Positions 1-7,056 of a stretch of DNA of 21,436 nucleotides are shown here, piece after piece (positions within the stretch are counted from its first letter, which is position 1; each line of letters opens with the position of its first letter). This stretch comes from Candidatus Dadabacteria bacterium UBA1144 (GTDB lineage: Bacteria; Desulfobacterota_D; UBA1144). Below the pieces are notes generated by a model that was not told where the DNA came from, searched no databases, and saw nothing but the letters and a program-made list of their open reading frames with translations. The translations under genes and the position numbers were made by a program. Where the stretch lies: positions 1 to 21,436 of the forward strand of contig DCAB01000021.1 in the NCBI GenBank assembly GCA_002311855.1, read 5' to 3'.

Positions 1-804
1 AGCGTGAATGACTCCGATTAAATCAAGTTGAAGCTTGGCCCCCAAGTATTCTCCTTCTAAGTTTATGGGGGATGCCCCCATATAGAAATAATTGTTTATG
101 CCGATATGGACCAAGGTTAATAAAACAATAGAAATTATGATTTTATACGACTTTCTTTCCAGAGGATAAAAAAAGATAATGGAGATATAACAAAGAATAA
201 ACGAGTAAGTAATCTCATAAGTCAGCAAGGAAACAAAGTAAACAAAAATAAAATATACTAGGTAAGAATTTTCCTTCTTTTCAAGATATTTAATCAAGAA
301 AAGTATCGAGATGAACAAGAACATGCACATCATGGGCAAGAAAAATGTGAAAGCTAATATAGGATCATGCCAAAATCGGAACTGGAAAAATAAAGGAACT
401 AAAAAAGCACAGAGATAACCAAGATTCCGACTTCTTGTCAAAGTTCTAATTATCGTGGAAAAAAGTAATACATCCACACATATGATTAAAAGCGTTATGC
501 TCTTAATTAACAATAGGTTTTGGGTTGTATAATATAAACCATATAAATAAATCCAGTTTAGTGGCCTAAATCTACCTGCGTCAGATAGCCCATCGCTAAT
601 CCTATCCCAGACCTCTTGCCAAAAAGTCATATCATGAAATATTAAAAGTCCACGAATTTGAGAATAGTAAGAATCATCTGAAATGAAACCACTCTGCAAA
701 AGTGGGAACAAAATCCATACCGTCCAGGCCAACAATACTACGTTAGAATACTTTTTTAAATATTTCTCATTGGTTACAACTAATCGATTAAACAAAGAAA
801 ACAT
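1..804 (-). CDS. Polytopic membrane protein, GT-C/PMT-like (3' end cut by window edge)
   Basis: The minus-strand frame is open from an ATG at 802-804 to the window edge, giving 268 codons without a stop, so the C-terminus lies outside. The protein begins MFSLFNRLVVTNEKYLKK. A first hydrophobic helix (about residues 21-38) is followed by a polar loop with an acidic pair (GFISDDSYYSQIRG, about 39-52) and then GRFRPLNW (about 77-84). Several further long hydrophobic helices follow. An acidic pair in the first extracytoplasmic loop is typical of GT-C fold, polyprenyl-phosphate-sugar-dependent transferases, but no family-specific signature is seen, so the role in glycan assembly is inferred. The frame runs back to a TGA overlapping the upstream transketolase end, and a TTG at 847-849 is a possible longer start. 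The gene begins 4 nt after the stop of the transketolase C-subunit stump, so it sits on a recombination junction. Confidence 0.8.
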   Translation of the reverse strand, partial: MFSLFNRLVVTNEKYLKKYSNVVLLAWTVWILFPLLQSGFISDDSYYSQIRGLLIFHDMTFWQEVWDRISDGLSDAGRFRPLNWIYLYGLYYTTQNLLLIKSITLLIICVDVLLFSTIIRTLTRSRNLGYLCAFLVPLFFQFRFWHDPILAFTFFLPMMCMFLFISILFLIKYLEKKENSYLVYFIFVYFVSLLTYEITYSFILCYISIIFFYPLERKSYKIIISIVLLTLVHIGINNYFYMGASPINLEGEYLGAKLQLDLIGVIHA

Positions 805-808
805 ATGC

Positions 809-862
809 CTATAGAAGTTTCGAGGTTGCTTTGATGAGCCTAGAAGCAAACCTATCTCTCAT
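809..862 (-). pseudogene. Stump of transketolase C-terminal subunit
   Basis: An ATG starts 1 nt after the stop of the transketolase N-subunit and reads only M-RDRFASRLIKATSKLL before TAG. The first residues match residues 7-15 of the intact C-subunit at 18769-19704 (RDRFVSRLI), with 8 of 9 identical. The initiator Met and its position directly at the N-subunit stop are also kept, as in the intact pair. The segment for residues 2-6 and everything after about residue 17 is missing. The simplest reading is that the N/C gene pair was duplicated and this copy of the C gene was then removed by deletion. It cannot encode a functional subunit. Confidence 0.72.
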
Positions 863-863
863 T

Positions 864-1661
864 TCATTCTTCCATGACCTTCTTTATATCTTCGTCAGTA
901 GGAGGCCTATAGTGAGAAATAAGTTGATCCTCCCTGCCTTCCAATCCTTTTCCTTTTATAGTATTGCAGATTATAACTACTGGTTTAGTTCTCGATTTCT
1001 TGGCCTTTAAAAAAGTCTCTCCGAGTTTCTTGTGATTGTGTCCATCAATTTCATATACTTTCCAACCAAACGATTTCCATTTTTCGCCCAAGGGATCTAA
1101 GTCTATAACATCTTTAGTTCTTCCAAAACTTTGAATCTTGTTCTTGTCAACAATGGCAATTATATTATTTAATTTATGATGAGAGGTAAACGTCATTGCT
1201 TCCCAAGTGCCGCCGGCATTCATTTCCCCATCACTCAAGATAATAAAGACATGGGCTTTTATAGCTCTATCTCTTAAGGACATCGCCATTCCAACTCCTA
1301 CTGACAAACCGTGCCCTAAAGATCCAGTAGAAAGTTCAACACCGGGAATCCCATGGCTATCAATATGAACTGAGATCTTACCCTTGTTCTGTGTAAATGT
1401 TTTAAGCCAGCTTTTAGGGAAAAACCCCTTATTCGCAAGAGCAGAAAACACGGTTGGGCCATTGTGTCCAGAACTTAAAATCAATCTATCGCGATTGGGT
1501 GATTTAGGCTTGTTTGGTTTGATGTTTAGAATCTCCTGATAAAGTACACTAACTATATCAAGACAAGATAAGCATCCTCCAACGTGTGAGGCTTGTCCTT
1601 TGTTGAGCATACTAAAGACATCTTTTCTTATTTGAGTTGCGAGTTCTTTCGAATTAGTCAT
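864..1661 (-). CDS. Split transketolase, N-terminal (ThDP-binding) subunit, orphan copy
   Basis: A 265-residue protein aligns residue for residue, without gaps, to most of the N-subunit at 19701-20504. It holds the transketolase N-domain: His26 (ASHVGG), the ASHxGG-CLSCLD start, TGSLGHG (112-118), SDGE (143-146) and Asn174 of the ThDP/metal site. Several positions that match the family in the other copy are changed here: SKGH is SSGH (63-66), PGH is SVH (97-99), and GST is GGT before WEA. The C-terminal subunit that should follow is only a stump at 809-862, so activity would require the partner at 18769-19704 in trans. The ATG at 1659-1661 is chosen over an upstream start at 1688 because it aligns with the start of the paralogue; the extra nine residues would be encoded by shared upstream DNA. 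It may be functional, specialised or in early decay. Confidence 0.88.
   Translation of the reverse strand: MTNSKELATQIRKDVFSMLNKGQASHVGGCLSCLDIVSVLYQEILNIKPNKPKSPNRDRLILSSGHNGPTVFSALANKGFFPKSWLKTFTQNKGKISVHIDSHGIPGVELSTGSLGHGLSVGVGMAMSLRDRAIKAHVFIILSDGEMNAGGTWEAMTFTSHHKLNNIIAIVDKNKIQSFGRTKDVIDLDPLGEKWKSFGWKVYEIDGHNHKKLGETFLKAKKSRTKPVVIICNTIKGKGLEGREDQLISHYRPPTDEDIKKVMEE
1507..1581. repeat. Long-range direct repeat, copy 1 (75-nt identical core)
   Basis: These 75 bases are identical to 20350-20424, in the same orientation and 18,843 nt away. They lie inside the two transketolase N-subunit genes, encoding about residues 27-51. The flanking parts of the two genes are clearly diverged, so the identical core stands out. 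It could mark gene conversion and is a possible site for homologous recombination. Confidence 0.85.
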
Positions 1662-1665
1662 TAAG

Positions 1666-1671
1666 ATTATA
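1666..1671 (-). promoter_or_regulatory. Possible -10 box (TATAAT) directly before transketolase N gene
   Basis: A perfect TATAAT lies 4 nt before the ATG at 1661. The 16-nt context TATGTTATATAATCTT is shared with the other N-subunit copy at 20505-20520, so the upstream DNA was duplicated with the gene. There is no convincing Shine-Dalgarno. The spacing is so short that transcription would start at or inside the start codon, so either the mRNA is leaderless or the hexamer is fortuitous. No good -35 is visible. Confidence 0.3.
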
Positions 1672-1749
1672 TAACATAGGAATATCAAAATTAAATACCG
1701 ACTTCCTCATGGCTCACAATTGATTAATCTTACGGACAAGACACAGAGA

Positions 1750-3756
1750 TTACTGTTTCTTCTGATAAATAACTAAGTTCGCCTTTTTCCATCCAACATG
1801 GTAATTTTCCATAACTGAAGCGGAATCGACTTTTTGATACTTTGACTCGATTATTTTGGGCATGGAGAGCCAATAATCTAACTTAGCATGGGCTAAGAAG
1901 GGGTCAGTATCTAAAATAATCCAATCAGCATCACCACTGAGTATATAATTTACAACTTCTTCTTGCTGATTTGTCGGAATTATATGATAAGCATTTGCAA
2001 TAGATAATGGAGATTTTAGATTCAATTTCATGTACAGGTAAGAATCCCACATTGAAAAGATTATTATCTTTTCCTTGTTAGAGATATTATACTTGTGGAA
2101 AAATTTTTGAATCTTTTCTTTTCTGTCTATCCATGATGGAGTAAGCGTATTATCGTCAATATAATCTGACATATAAATATAAGCACTCGACATCTCTCCA
2201 GTAGGGCCAGGTACCTCCCATAGTATTTTTTTATTATTTTTATCTTGAAAATAGAATTCGTGAATCTTAACGTGATCCTTAATCAGCGGATTTTGGAGAT
2301 CCATAAGAAATGACGAGGAGGTAAAACATACAAATAACATTAAGATTAATAAAAGAGAGTTTTTAGAATTGAGTATATAATCTCTAACCTTTGATGCTGA
2401 GAAGAAAGACCTAAAACTAGTCATCGTCAATTCTCTGTCCAGATATAGAAGAATTATAAAAATAGCAGGGTAACAATCCCTTGGAGTTATTTGTGGGACA
2501 TGCTGATATGCATGATAGCTATATATCCCAATACCAAGAATCGATAACAAGAAGATGTAGGCATCGGTATTATGTTTTCTTTGAAGCATTCCGTTGGCGG
2601 AACAATTCAATGAAACTATATATGTAATTACAGGAAGTAGCCATAAACCACTCATTGAAAGTCTAGATAGCCCATCAGGACTATGCCATTGTATATAGTT
2701 TTCATGAAAAGCAAAAAGCATGCCGTAATTTGCCCAATCTCCATAAGTTATTTTGTAATACAAGCTAATTAAAATTAGTATTGCAAAGAGAAAGATAACG
2801 CATTTTAAGGCATGCAATAAAAATGCTTTAGATCTTGTAAGAAATAAATCCTTTTCACAAAACTTCTCATAAGATGACGCCAACAAGAAACTCAGAAAGC
2901 AAACAATTCCAACATCCACATTCCATATTACTCCTAGAGAAAGTAGGGCTATTATTATATAAAAAAGCCTTTCAGATTTGTCTTTAAAGTAAAAATAGGA
3001 AATAAAGATTAAGAAAGTGGGAAACAAAATTCTTATTGGCCAATAAGGGAAAAATACTTCGTAAGGCCACAATGATGTTGCTAATAGGTGTAGAAAAATA
3101 TATGAAAAAAATCCTAGAATCACTAGAACTTTATTCTTGAGGGCATGATATAAAAAAAGACCTGAGAATAAGAAACTAATAAACATCAAAAAAGCAAGAA
3201 TAGATGTAACTGATATTAAACTTACTCCAGTAATCTTAAGGATTGGTTTTAGAAAAATAGGATATCCACCATATTGGGAAATCAAATCCAACAATACTAC
3301 CTTTCCAAAGTAAACTTGAGTTATTGCATGAAGCACATTTTGAAAATTTTGGGCGTTTAAATTGTATCTATGAAAGTCATTAAAGATTACAAGATACCCT
3401 AAATATACCGGAAGAAATATTAAAATTGCTAGAACTAAAACATTTATATTTTTCTTCAGAAAACTATCTTTATTGAGACTTTTATAAAGGAAGATGAAGG
3501 ATAAAAACAGCAAAGATAGGAGATATGTATTTATATTTGAATAAATGCCTTTTCTGTAATGATTCCACTGAAATGCTTCCCAATCTGCAATAAAAATTAA
3601 GAATATGAAAATCAATAATAAAAAAATCCAAAGAGAAATATTTTCCCAGGTTGGTTTTTGGACTTTTACAATCTTATTTCTATAGAATAAGAAATTAATT
3701 AAAATTGCATAAATAACTGAAATTCCAGCAGGTATTGTATAATCTGGCAACAACAT
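1750..3756 (-). CDS. Large polytopic membrane protein, GT-C-like, with soluble C-terminal domain
   Basis: This 668-residue frame from ATG 3754-3756 has about ten or more hydrophobic helices between residues 10 and 490, then a mostly hydrophilic C-terminal domain of about 170 residues (about 495-668). Such an architecture, with a many-helix bundle plus a terminal soluble domain, is usual for GT-C-type or YfhO-like membrane proteins in surface glycan loci. I see no diagnostic motif, so the substrate is unknown. The annotated ATG is probably internal: the frame stays open upstream and encodes another membrane helix (see 3757-3901). The gene follows the same strand as the transketolase N gene downstream, with a gap of about 90 nt to its ATG. 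Confidence 0.75.
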   Translation of the reverse strand: MLLPDYTIPAGISVIYAILINFLFYRNKIVKVQKPTWENISLWIFLLLIFIFLIFIADWEAFQWNHYRKGIYSNINTYLLSLLFLSFIFLYKSLNKDSFLKKNINVLVLAILIFLPVYLGYLVIFNDFHRYNLNAQNFQNVLHAITQVYFGKVVLLDLISQYGGYPIFLKPILKITGVSLISVTSILAFLMFISFLFSGLFLYHALKNKVLVILGFFSYIFLHLLATSLWPYEVFFPYWPIRILFPTFLIFISYFYFKDKSERLFYIIIALLSLGVIWNVDVGIVCFLSFLLASSYEKFCEKDLFLTRSKAFLLHALKCVIFLFAILILISLYYKITYGDWANYGMLFAFHENYIQWHSPDGLSRLSMSGLWLLPVITYIVSLNCSANGMLQRKHNTDAYIFLLSILGIGIYSYHAYQHVPQITPRDCYPAIFIILLYLDRELTMTSFRSFFSASKVRDYILNSKNSLLLILMLFVCFTSSSFLMDLQNPLIKDHVKIHEFYFQDKNNKKILWEVPGPTGEMSSAYIYMSDYIDDNTLTPSWIDRKEKIQKFFHKYNISNKEKIIIFSMWDSYLYMKLNLKSPLSIANAYHIIPTNQQEEVVNYILSGDADWIILDTDPFLAHAKLDYWLSMPKIIESKYQKVDSASVMENYHVGWKKANLVIYQKKQ

Positions 3757-3901
3757 TATATCAGAAAACTTAAAAATAGGGTTAAAGATTCTAATGAATA
3801 CTACTACAGAAAATACTAATAAGAGCCCAATTAAAGATGTGACAAAAGAAATATTGATTTTATTACCCCTTAAGGCTATTTATCAAAGCTACGAACACCA
3901 T
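3757..3901 (-). pseudogene. Frameshifted N-terminal part of the membrane protein at 1750-3756
   Basis: Upstream of ATG 3756 the frame remains open to a TAA at 3880-3882 and encodes a strongly hydrophobic stretch (SLIGLLLVFSVVVFIRIF), but it has no ATG, GTG or TTG. A second frame starts at ATG 3899-3901 and reads MVFVALINSLKG, then stops at TAA 3863-3865. The two frames meet at a run of four G on the minus strand (3866-3869). Removing one G joins them into an uninterrupted N-terminus (MVFVALINSLKGNKINIS...) with a typical cytoplasmic-basic then membrane-helix pattern. This suggests a +1 insertion, either a real mutation or a sequencing error. Confidence 0.55.
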
Positions 3902-3983
3902 GCTTGAAAAGTCTTACTCTTAGCCTTAACATATAACATTGCTTTTTCAAGTTCGAAGAGGAGCCGTCTTTTTAGTTGTCAAT

Positions 3984-4835
3984 ATGAACAAAAAAAAGAT
4001 TCCCATATATACTTGTATTGACGACTATGGGCTAGGTCTTAGTCATAATAAAATTATTAGAGAAATTTCAAGAAATGGATTAGTATCCGGAGTAAGTACG
4101 TTTGTTGGCATGGCCAATTTTGGACCTGAAGCGAATGCTCTAATCAATGTCTCGAAAGAAACAAGTTTTGAAATGGGGTTACATCTAGACTTTACTGAAT
4201 TTTTTCCGTTGATAAGAAGGCCGATTTATCTATCCTCTGATTTTTGTTGTTCTATTGTTATAATTTTTTCATTAATGCGATTACTGAATGAACATTCAAT
4301 AATTGAATCAATCGAAAAACAGCTAAAGAAATTTAAACTTTACTTTAACAAAGCTCCCGATTTTATTGATGGTCACTACCATTTACATCAAATTCCAACA
4401 ATTTCAAAAATTCTGATTGAAATTCTAAAGAAAGAAAAATTTAATGGGTGGATAAGATCCACCAAATTCCAAGATAATTATGAATCCTCTCTTCCTATGC
4501 TAGAAACTATGAAAAAAAGATATCTAAATCATATTGGAAGAAAGGCCAGAAAAAAATTTATTGATAATTTTAGAACAAATCACTTGTTTGATGGATACAC
4601 TAATTTGAAATCCACAAATAATTACATTGAAGACTTCAAGAAATTATTAAGAAGTATCGATTCACCTACCCTCATTATGTTACATTCCGGTTCCTCTAGT
4701 GATGTAGTACAAATAGATGGACACAGCCCTCAAGTAAGAGATTTGGAAACTGAATGGCTTCTAGGAGATTTCAAAAAAGATTGTGAGGACTTCAATTTAG
4801 AAGTTGTAAAAGATTCGAAATTGTTATCATTGTAA
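3984..4835 (+). CDS. YdjC/ChbG-family carbohydrate deacetylase
   Basis: The 283-residue protein shows the YdjC-family signature. Asp13-Asp14-Tyr-Gly near the N-terminus corresponds to the DDFG metal/catalytic motif, GLHLD (65-69) to the conserved GLHL strand, and DGHYHLH (129-135) to the metal-binding HxH region. Near the C-terminus LIMLHSG resembles the conserved HPG segment. Members remove N-acetyl groups from sugars (for example chitooligosaccharides), so de-N-acetylation of a glycan intermediate is the likely role; the substrate is inferred from context. ATG 3984 is preferred to a TTG at 3939 because it places the DDYG motif at the family's usual distance from the N-terminus. The next gene, the radical SAM protein, begins 31 nt downstream on the same strand, so the two are probably cotranscribed. 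Confidence 0.83.
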   Translation: MNKKKIPIYTCIDDYGLGLSHNKIIREISRNGLVSGVSTFVGMANFGPEANALINVSKETSFEMGLHLDFTEFFPLIRRPIYLSSDFCCSIVIIFSLMRLLNEHSIIESIEKQLKKFKLYFNKAPDFIDGHYHLHQIPTISKILIEILKKEKFNGWIRSTKFQDNYESSLPMLETMKKRYLNHIGRKARKKFIDNFRTNHLFDGYTNLKSTNNYIEDFKKLLRSIDSPTLIMLHSGSSSDVVQIDGHSPQVRDLETEWLLGDFKKDCEDFNLEVVKDSKLLSL

Positions 4836-4866
4836 AAATAATTTATAAATATTACTATTAAATCAA

Positions 4867-6186
4867 ATGAAAGTTCTACTGCTAGATATATACAAAGAAG
4901 GTACAGATTATAGGATCTCTAAGGACACAAATGGATCTTATGGTACAGGTAACGACTATGGTGATGGTCTATTTGCTAAATTTTTGAAAAAGATTTCAAA
5001 GAGGACAAATTTTTGGCCACCTTTATACTTAATGTATACGGGTTCGGTCCTTAGAGAAAAGGGTCATCAAATTGAATATAGCAATAGGATTGTTGATTTC
5101 GATAATTATGATGCAATTATTATGTCAAGCTCAATTGTTTGTCATGAAACCGAGATAAATACCATTAAAGGAATTAAAGATAAATCAAAAGTAATTGTAA
5201 TTGGTTCGTTTGCCTCTAATTGCTCAAAGAACTACTTAAATGAAGGTGTAAAGGTTATCAAGGGTGAGTCTGAATTCTACTTTTTAGATAACGAATTAGA
5301 AGATCTATTAAACAATCAGAGCGCAAAGAATATTTCAAATAATTCCGATATTACCAATTTAGATAGATTGCCATTTCCCTGCTGGGATTTAGTGGCCAAA
5401 TACTTGTCTTTTAGTGGGACAATCCATAAGAAAACTTGTATTCCCATCTTAGCAGAAAGAGGATGTCCTTATTCATGTTTTAATTATTGCACTTACCCCT
5501 TAGAACAAGGAAGAAAACCTAGAGCTAGGGCAAGTAAAAATATTGTTGAAGAAATCAAATATTGGATTAACAAAATGGGAGTTAATGAATTTATTTTTAG
5601 AGATCCCGTATTTTCAATCAACAGAGAAAGGACTGTGGAACTCGCCAACATGATTATCAAAGAAGAATTAAAAATCAAATTTACTATAGAAGATCATCTA
5701 AACAATATTGACCATGATTTAGCCCTTTTGTTGAAAAAGGCAGGTGTGTTTTTTATACAGGTTGGAATTGAGTCCGTAGATCTTGAAGTAATGAAAGACG
5801 CAAAAAGATTTACGCTTCAAGAATCTAAAGAAATAGAAAAAACTGAAATGTTAAGATCTTTAGGCATTAAAGTCATGGGAATGTACATATTAGGATATGA
5901 AACTGATACAAAAGAATCTTGCTTGGCTACAATTGAATATGCAAAGAAACTCAATACCTACCTGGCTGTTTTTAGCGTCTTCACACCTTATCCTGGAACA
6001 CCTATATATTCAAAATTTAAAAATAAAATCTTTGCCAATAAATACGAGGAATACAATCAGTGGAATCCGATTTTCCATCACAAAAATCTATCAACTAGTG
6101 AAATAAGAAAACTATTGGATCACGCATTTAATAGTTATTATCTAAATATCAAATGGGCAACAAAGAATTTCTTACTTGCTTTTTAG
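4867..6186 (+). CDS. B12-binding-type radical SAM protein with CX3CX3C cluster motif
   Basis: The 439-residue protein has an N-terminal Rossmann-like domain (about 1-160), as in cobalamin-binding radical SAM proteins, but without the DxHxxG cobalamin ligand motif. A radical SAM core follows (about 190-400). The [4Fe-4S] motif is RGCPYSCFNYCTYP with Cys200, Cys204 and Cys208: the spacing is CX3CX3C, one residue longer than the canonical CX3CX2C. Later landmarks fit the fold: DPVFS (after the second strand), VGIESVD (296-302, SAM-binding GIES) and the YPGTPIY strand near 370. Members of this superfamily catalyse methylations, rearrangements or carbon insertion in glycans, lipids and cofactors; a tailoring role here is inferred. 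Its TAG overlaps the stop of the convergent SDR gene by 4 nt. Confidence 0.85.
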   Translation: MKVLLLDIYKEGTDYRISKDTNGSYGTGNDYGDGLFAKFLKKISKRTNFWPPLYLMYTGSVLREKGHQIEYSNRIVDFDNYDAIIMSSSIVCHETEINTIKGIKDKSKVIVIGSFASNCSKNYLNEGVKVIKGESEFYFLDNELEDLLNNQSAKNISNNSDITNLDRLPFPCWDLVAKYLSFSGTIHKKTCIPILAERGCPYSCFNYCTYPLEQGRKPRARASKNIVEEIKYWINKMGVNEFIFRDPVFSINRERTVELANMIIKEELKIKFTIEDHLNNIDHDLALLLKKAGVFFIQVGIESVDLEVMKDAKRFTLQESKEIEKTEMLRSLGIKVMGMYILGYETDTKESCLATIEYAKKLNTYLAVFSVFTPYPGTPIYSKFKNKIFANKYEEYNQWNPIFHHKNLSTSEIRKLLDHAFNSYYLNIKWATKNFLLAF

Positions 6187-6944
6187 ATTAAATTTTTAAG
6201 AAAATTAAGTAATCTGTTCGGTAAAGACAGATAAATCTTAACAACAAATTTCCAAAAACTTGGAATATATAGCATTTCATTTTTGTTAAAGTTTTTATAT
6301 ATTAAATTAGCGACGTCTTTTTTGGCTGAAGCAAAAAACTTAAAAAATCCTTTGCTAGGTCCCATCCTGGTGTCATACACTGGTCCGATTTTTAGATTAG
6401 CAACTTTACAATCATTCTTGCTTACTTTAAGCCTCAAATCACAAATAAAACTATCCAAAAGCCTTTTTGATTCATAATAATCACGGTATCTCCTGTAAAA
6501 CAAATCTGATCCAACCGATGAAGCCATAGAGATGTTTCCTACGCTCTCCAACAAATTTAAATCGATCATATGTTCAAACATATTTTTAATATGGAAATAG
6601 TTTATGTCGTAAATTTTCTTAATTTCCTCTTCGGAATTCTTTTCATCCTTCGAACCCAAATAGCCAACCATTGTAAAAATTGAAGATATTGGTTTCTCGT
6701 TCATTAATGATTTCAACTTAGAGCCTATTTCAATCTTGTTTGATAGATCGTATTGGTAGATATTGATAATTTCATTTTCTATAACTCCGTACTCTTCTAA
6801 AAACAATCTTAATTTGCTTGGATTAGTAGTAAAAAGGCACAATGGAATACCGTTTCTTATTTTAATTAGAATCAATTCTCTCGCTATTTCAGAATTTGAG
6901 CCAAAAATATATGTAAAACTTTGCAGAATATAGTTATTATACAT
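6183..6944 (-). CDS. Short-chain dehydrogenase/reductase (SDR)
   Basis: The 253-residue protein is of usual classical SDR length. The N-terminal nucleotide-binding loop is degenerate (FGSNSEIARE, about 14-23) compared with TGxxxGIG. Catalytic residues are present: Ser142/143 (SMASSVG) and Tyr156-x3-Lys160 (YYESK). An Asn at position 115 (INYFH) fits the usual NNAG/N-helix area. The C-terminus ends in a hydrophobic/basic helix (FWKFVVKIYLSLPNRLL) that may associate with the membrane. It likely reduces a ketone or aldehyde of a nucleotide sugar with NAD(P)H, for example the carbonyl left after dehydration or two-carbon transfer; this substrate is inferred. It is divergent from the RfbH-like gene (112-nt gap) and convergent with the radical SAM gene. 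Confidence 0.8.
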   Translation of the reverse strand: MYNNYILQSFTYIFGSNSEIARELILIKIRNGIPLCLFTTNPSKLRLFLEEYGVIENEIINIYQYDLSNKIEIGSKLKSLMNEKPISSIFTMVGYLGSKDEKNSEEEIKKIYDINYFHIKNMFEHMIDLNLLESVGNISMASSVGSDLFYRRYRDYYESKRLLDSFICDLRLKVSKNDCKVANLKIGPVYDTRMGPSKGFFKFFASAKKDVANLIYKNFNKNEMLYIPSFWKFVVKIYLSLPNRLLNFLKNLI

Positions 6945-7005
6945 TCGAATATTATTCTTTCACTTGATAAAATATTCCTTAAAATAATACTATTAGTTAA
7001 AAGAC

Positions 7006-7033
7006 TTTACTAATTAGAAGTTGTAAAGATAAT
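7006..7033 (+). promoter_or_regulatory. Candidate sigma70-type promoter of the RfbH-like gene
   Basis: TTTACT (7006-7011) and GATAAT (7028-7033) are separated by 16 nt and match the -35/-10 consensus at 4 and 5 of 6 positions. Transcription would start near 7040, just ahead of a good Shine-Dalgarno (AAAGGA, 7044-7049). This is a prediction from sequence only, in an AT-rich gap where chance matches are common. Confidence 0.35.
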
Positions 7034-7043
7034 TAAGGAATAT

Positions 7044-7049
7044 AAAGGA
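7044..7049 (+). promoter_or_regulatory. Shine-Dalgarno of the RfbH-like gene
   Basis: AAAGGA lies 7 nt before ATG 7057. It is one of the few clear ribosome binding sites in this window and fixes the start codon. Confidence 0.55.
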
Positions 7050-7056
7050 CGGTTAT

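Noticed and set aside
1689..1749. GATTAATC palindrome as an operator
   Set aside because: An 8-bp AT-rich palindrome is expected by chance in such DNA and is not repeated near other genes.
3939..3983. Upstream TTG start adding 15 residues to the YdjC-like protein
   Set aside because: The extension is not family-like and ATG 3984 places the DDYG motif at the normal distance from the N-terminus.
6965..7005. Similarity to 20591-20631 (shared TGATAAAA and AAAATAATACT)
   Set aside because: Both are AT-rich intergenic stretches and only short words match; it could be chance, so no shared operator is claimed.
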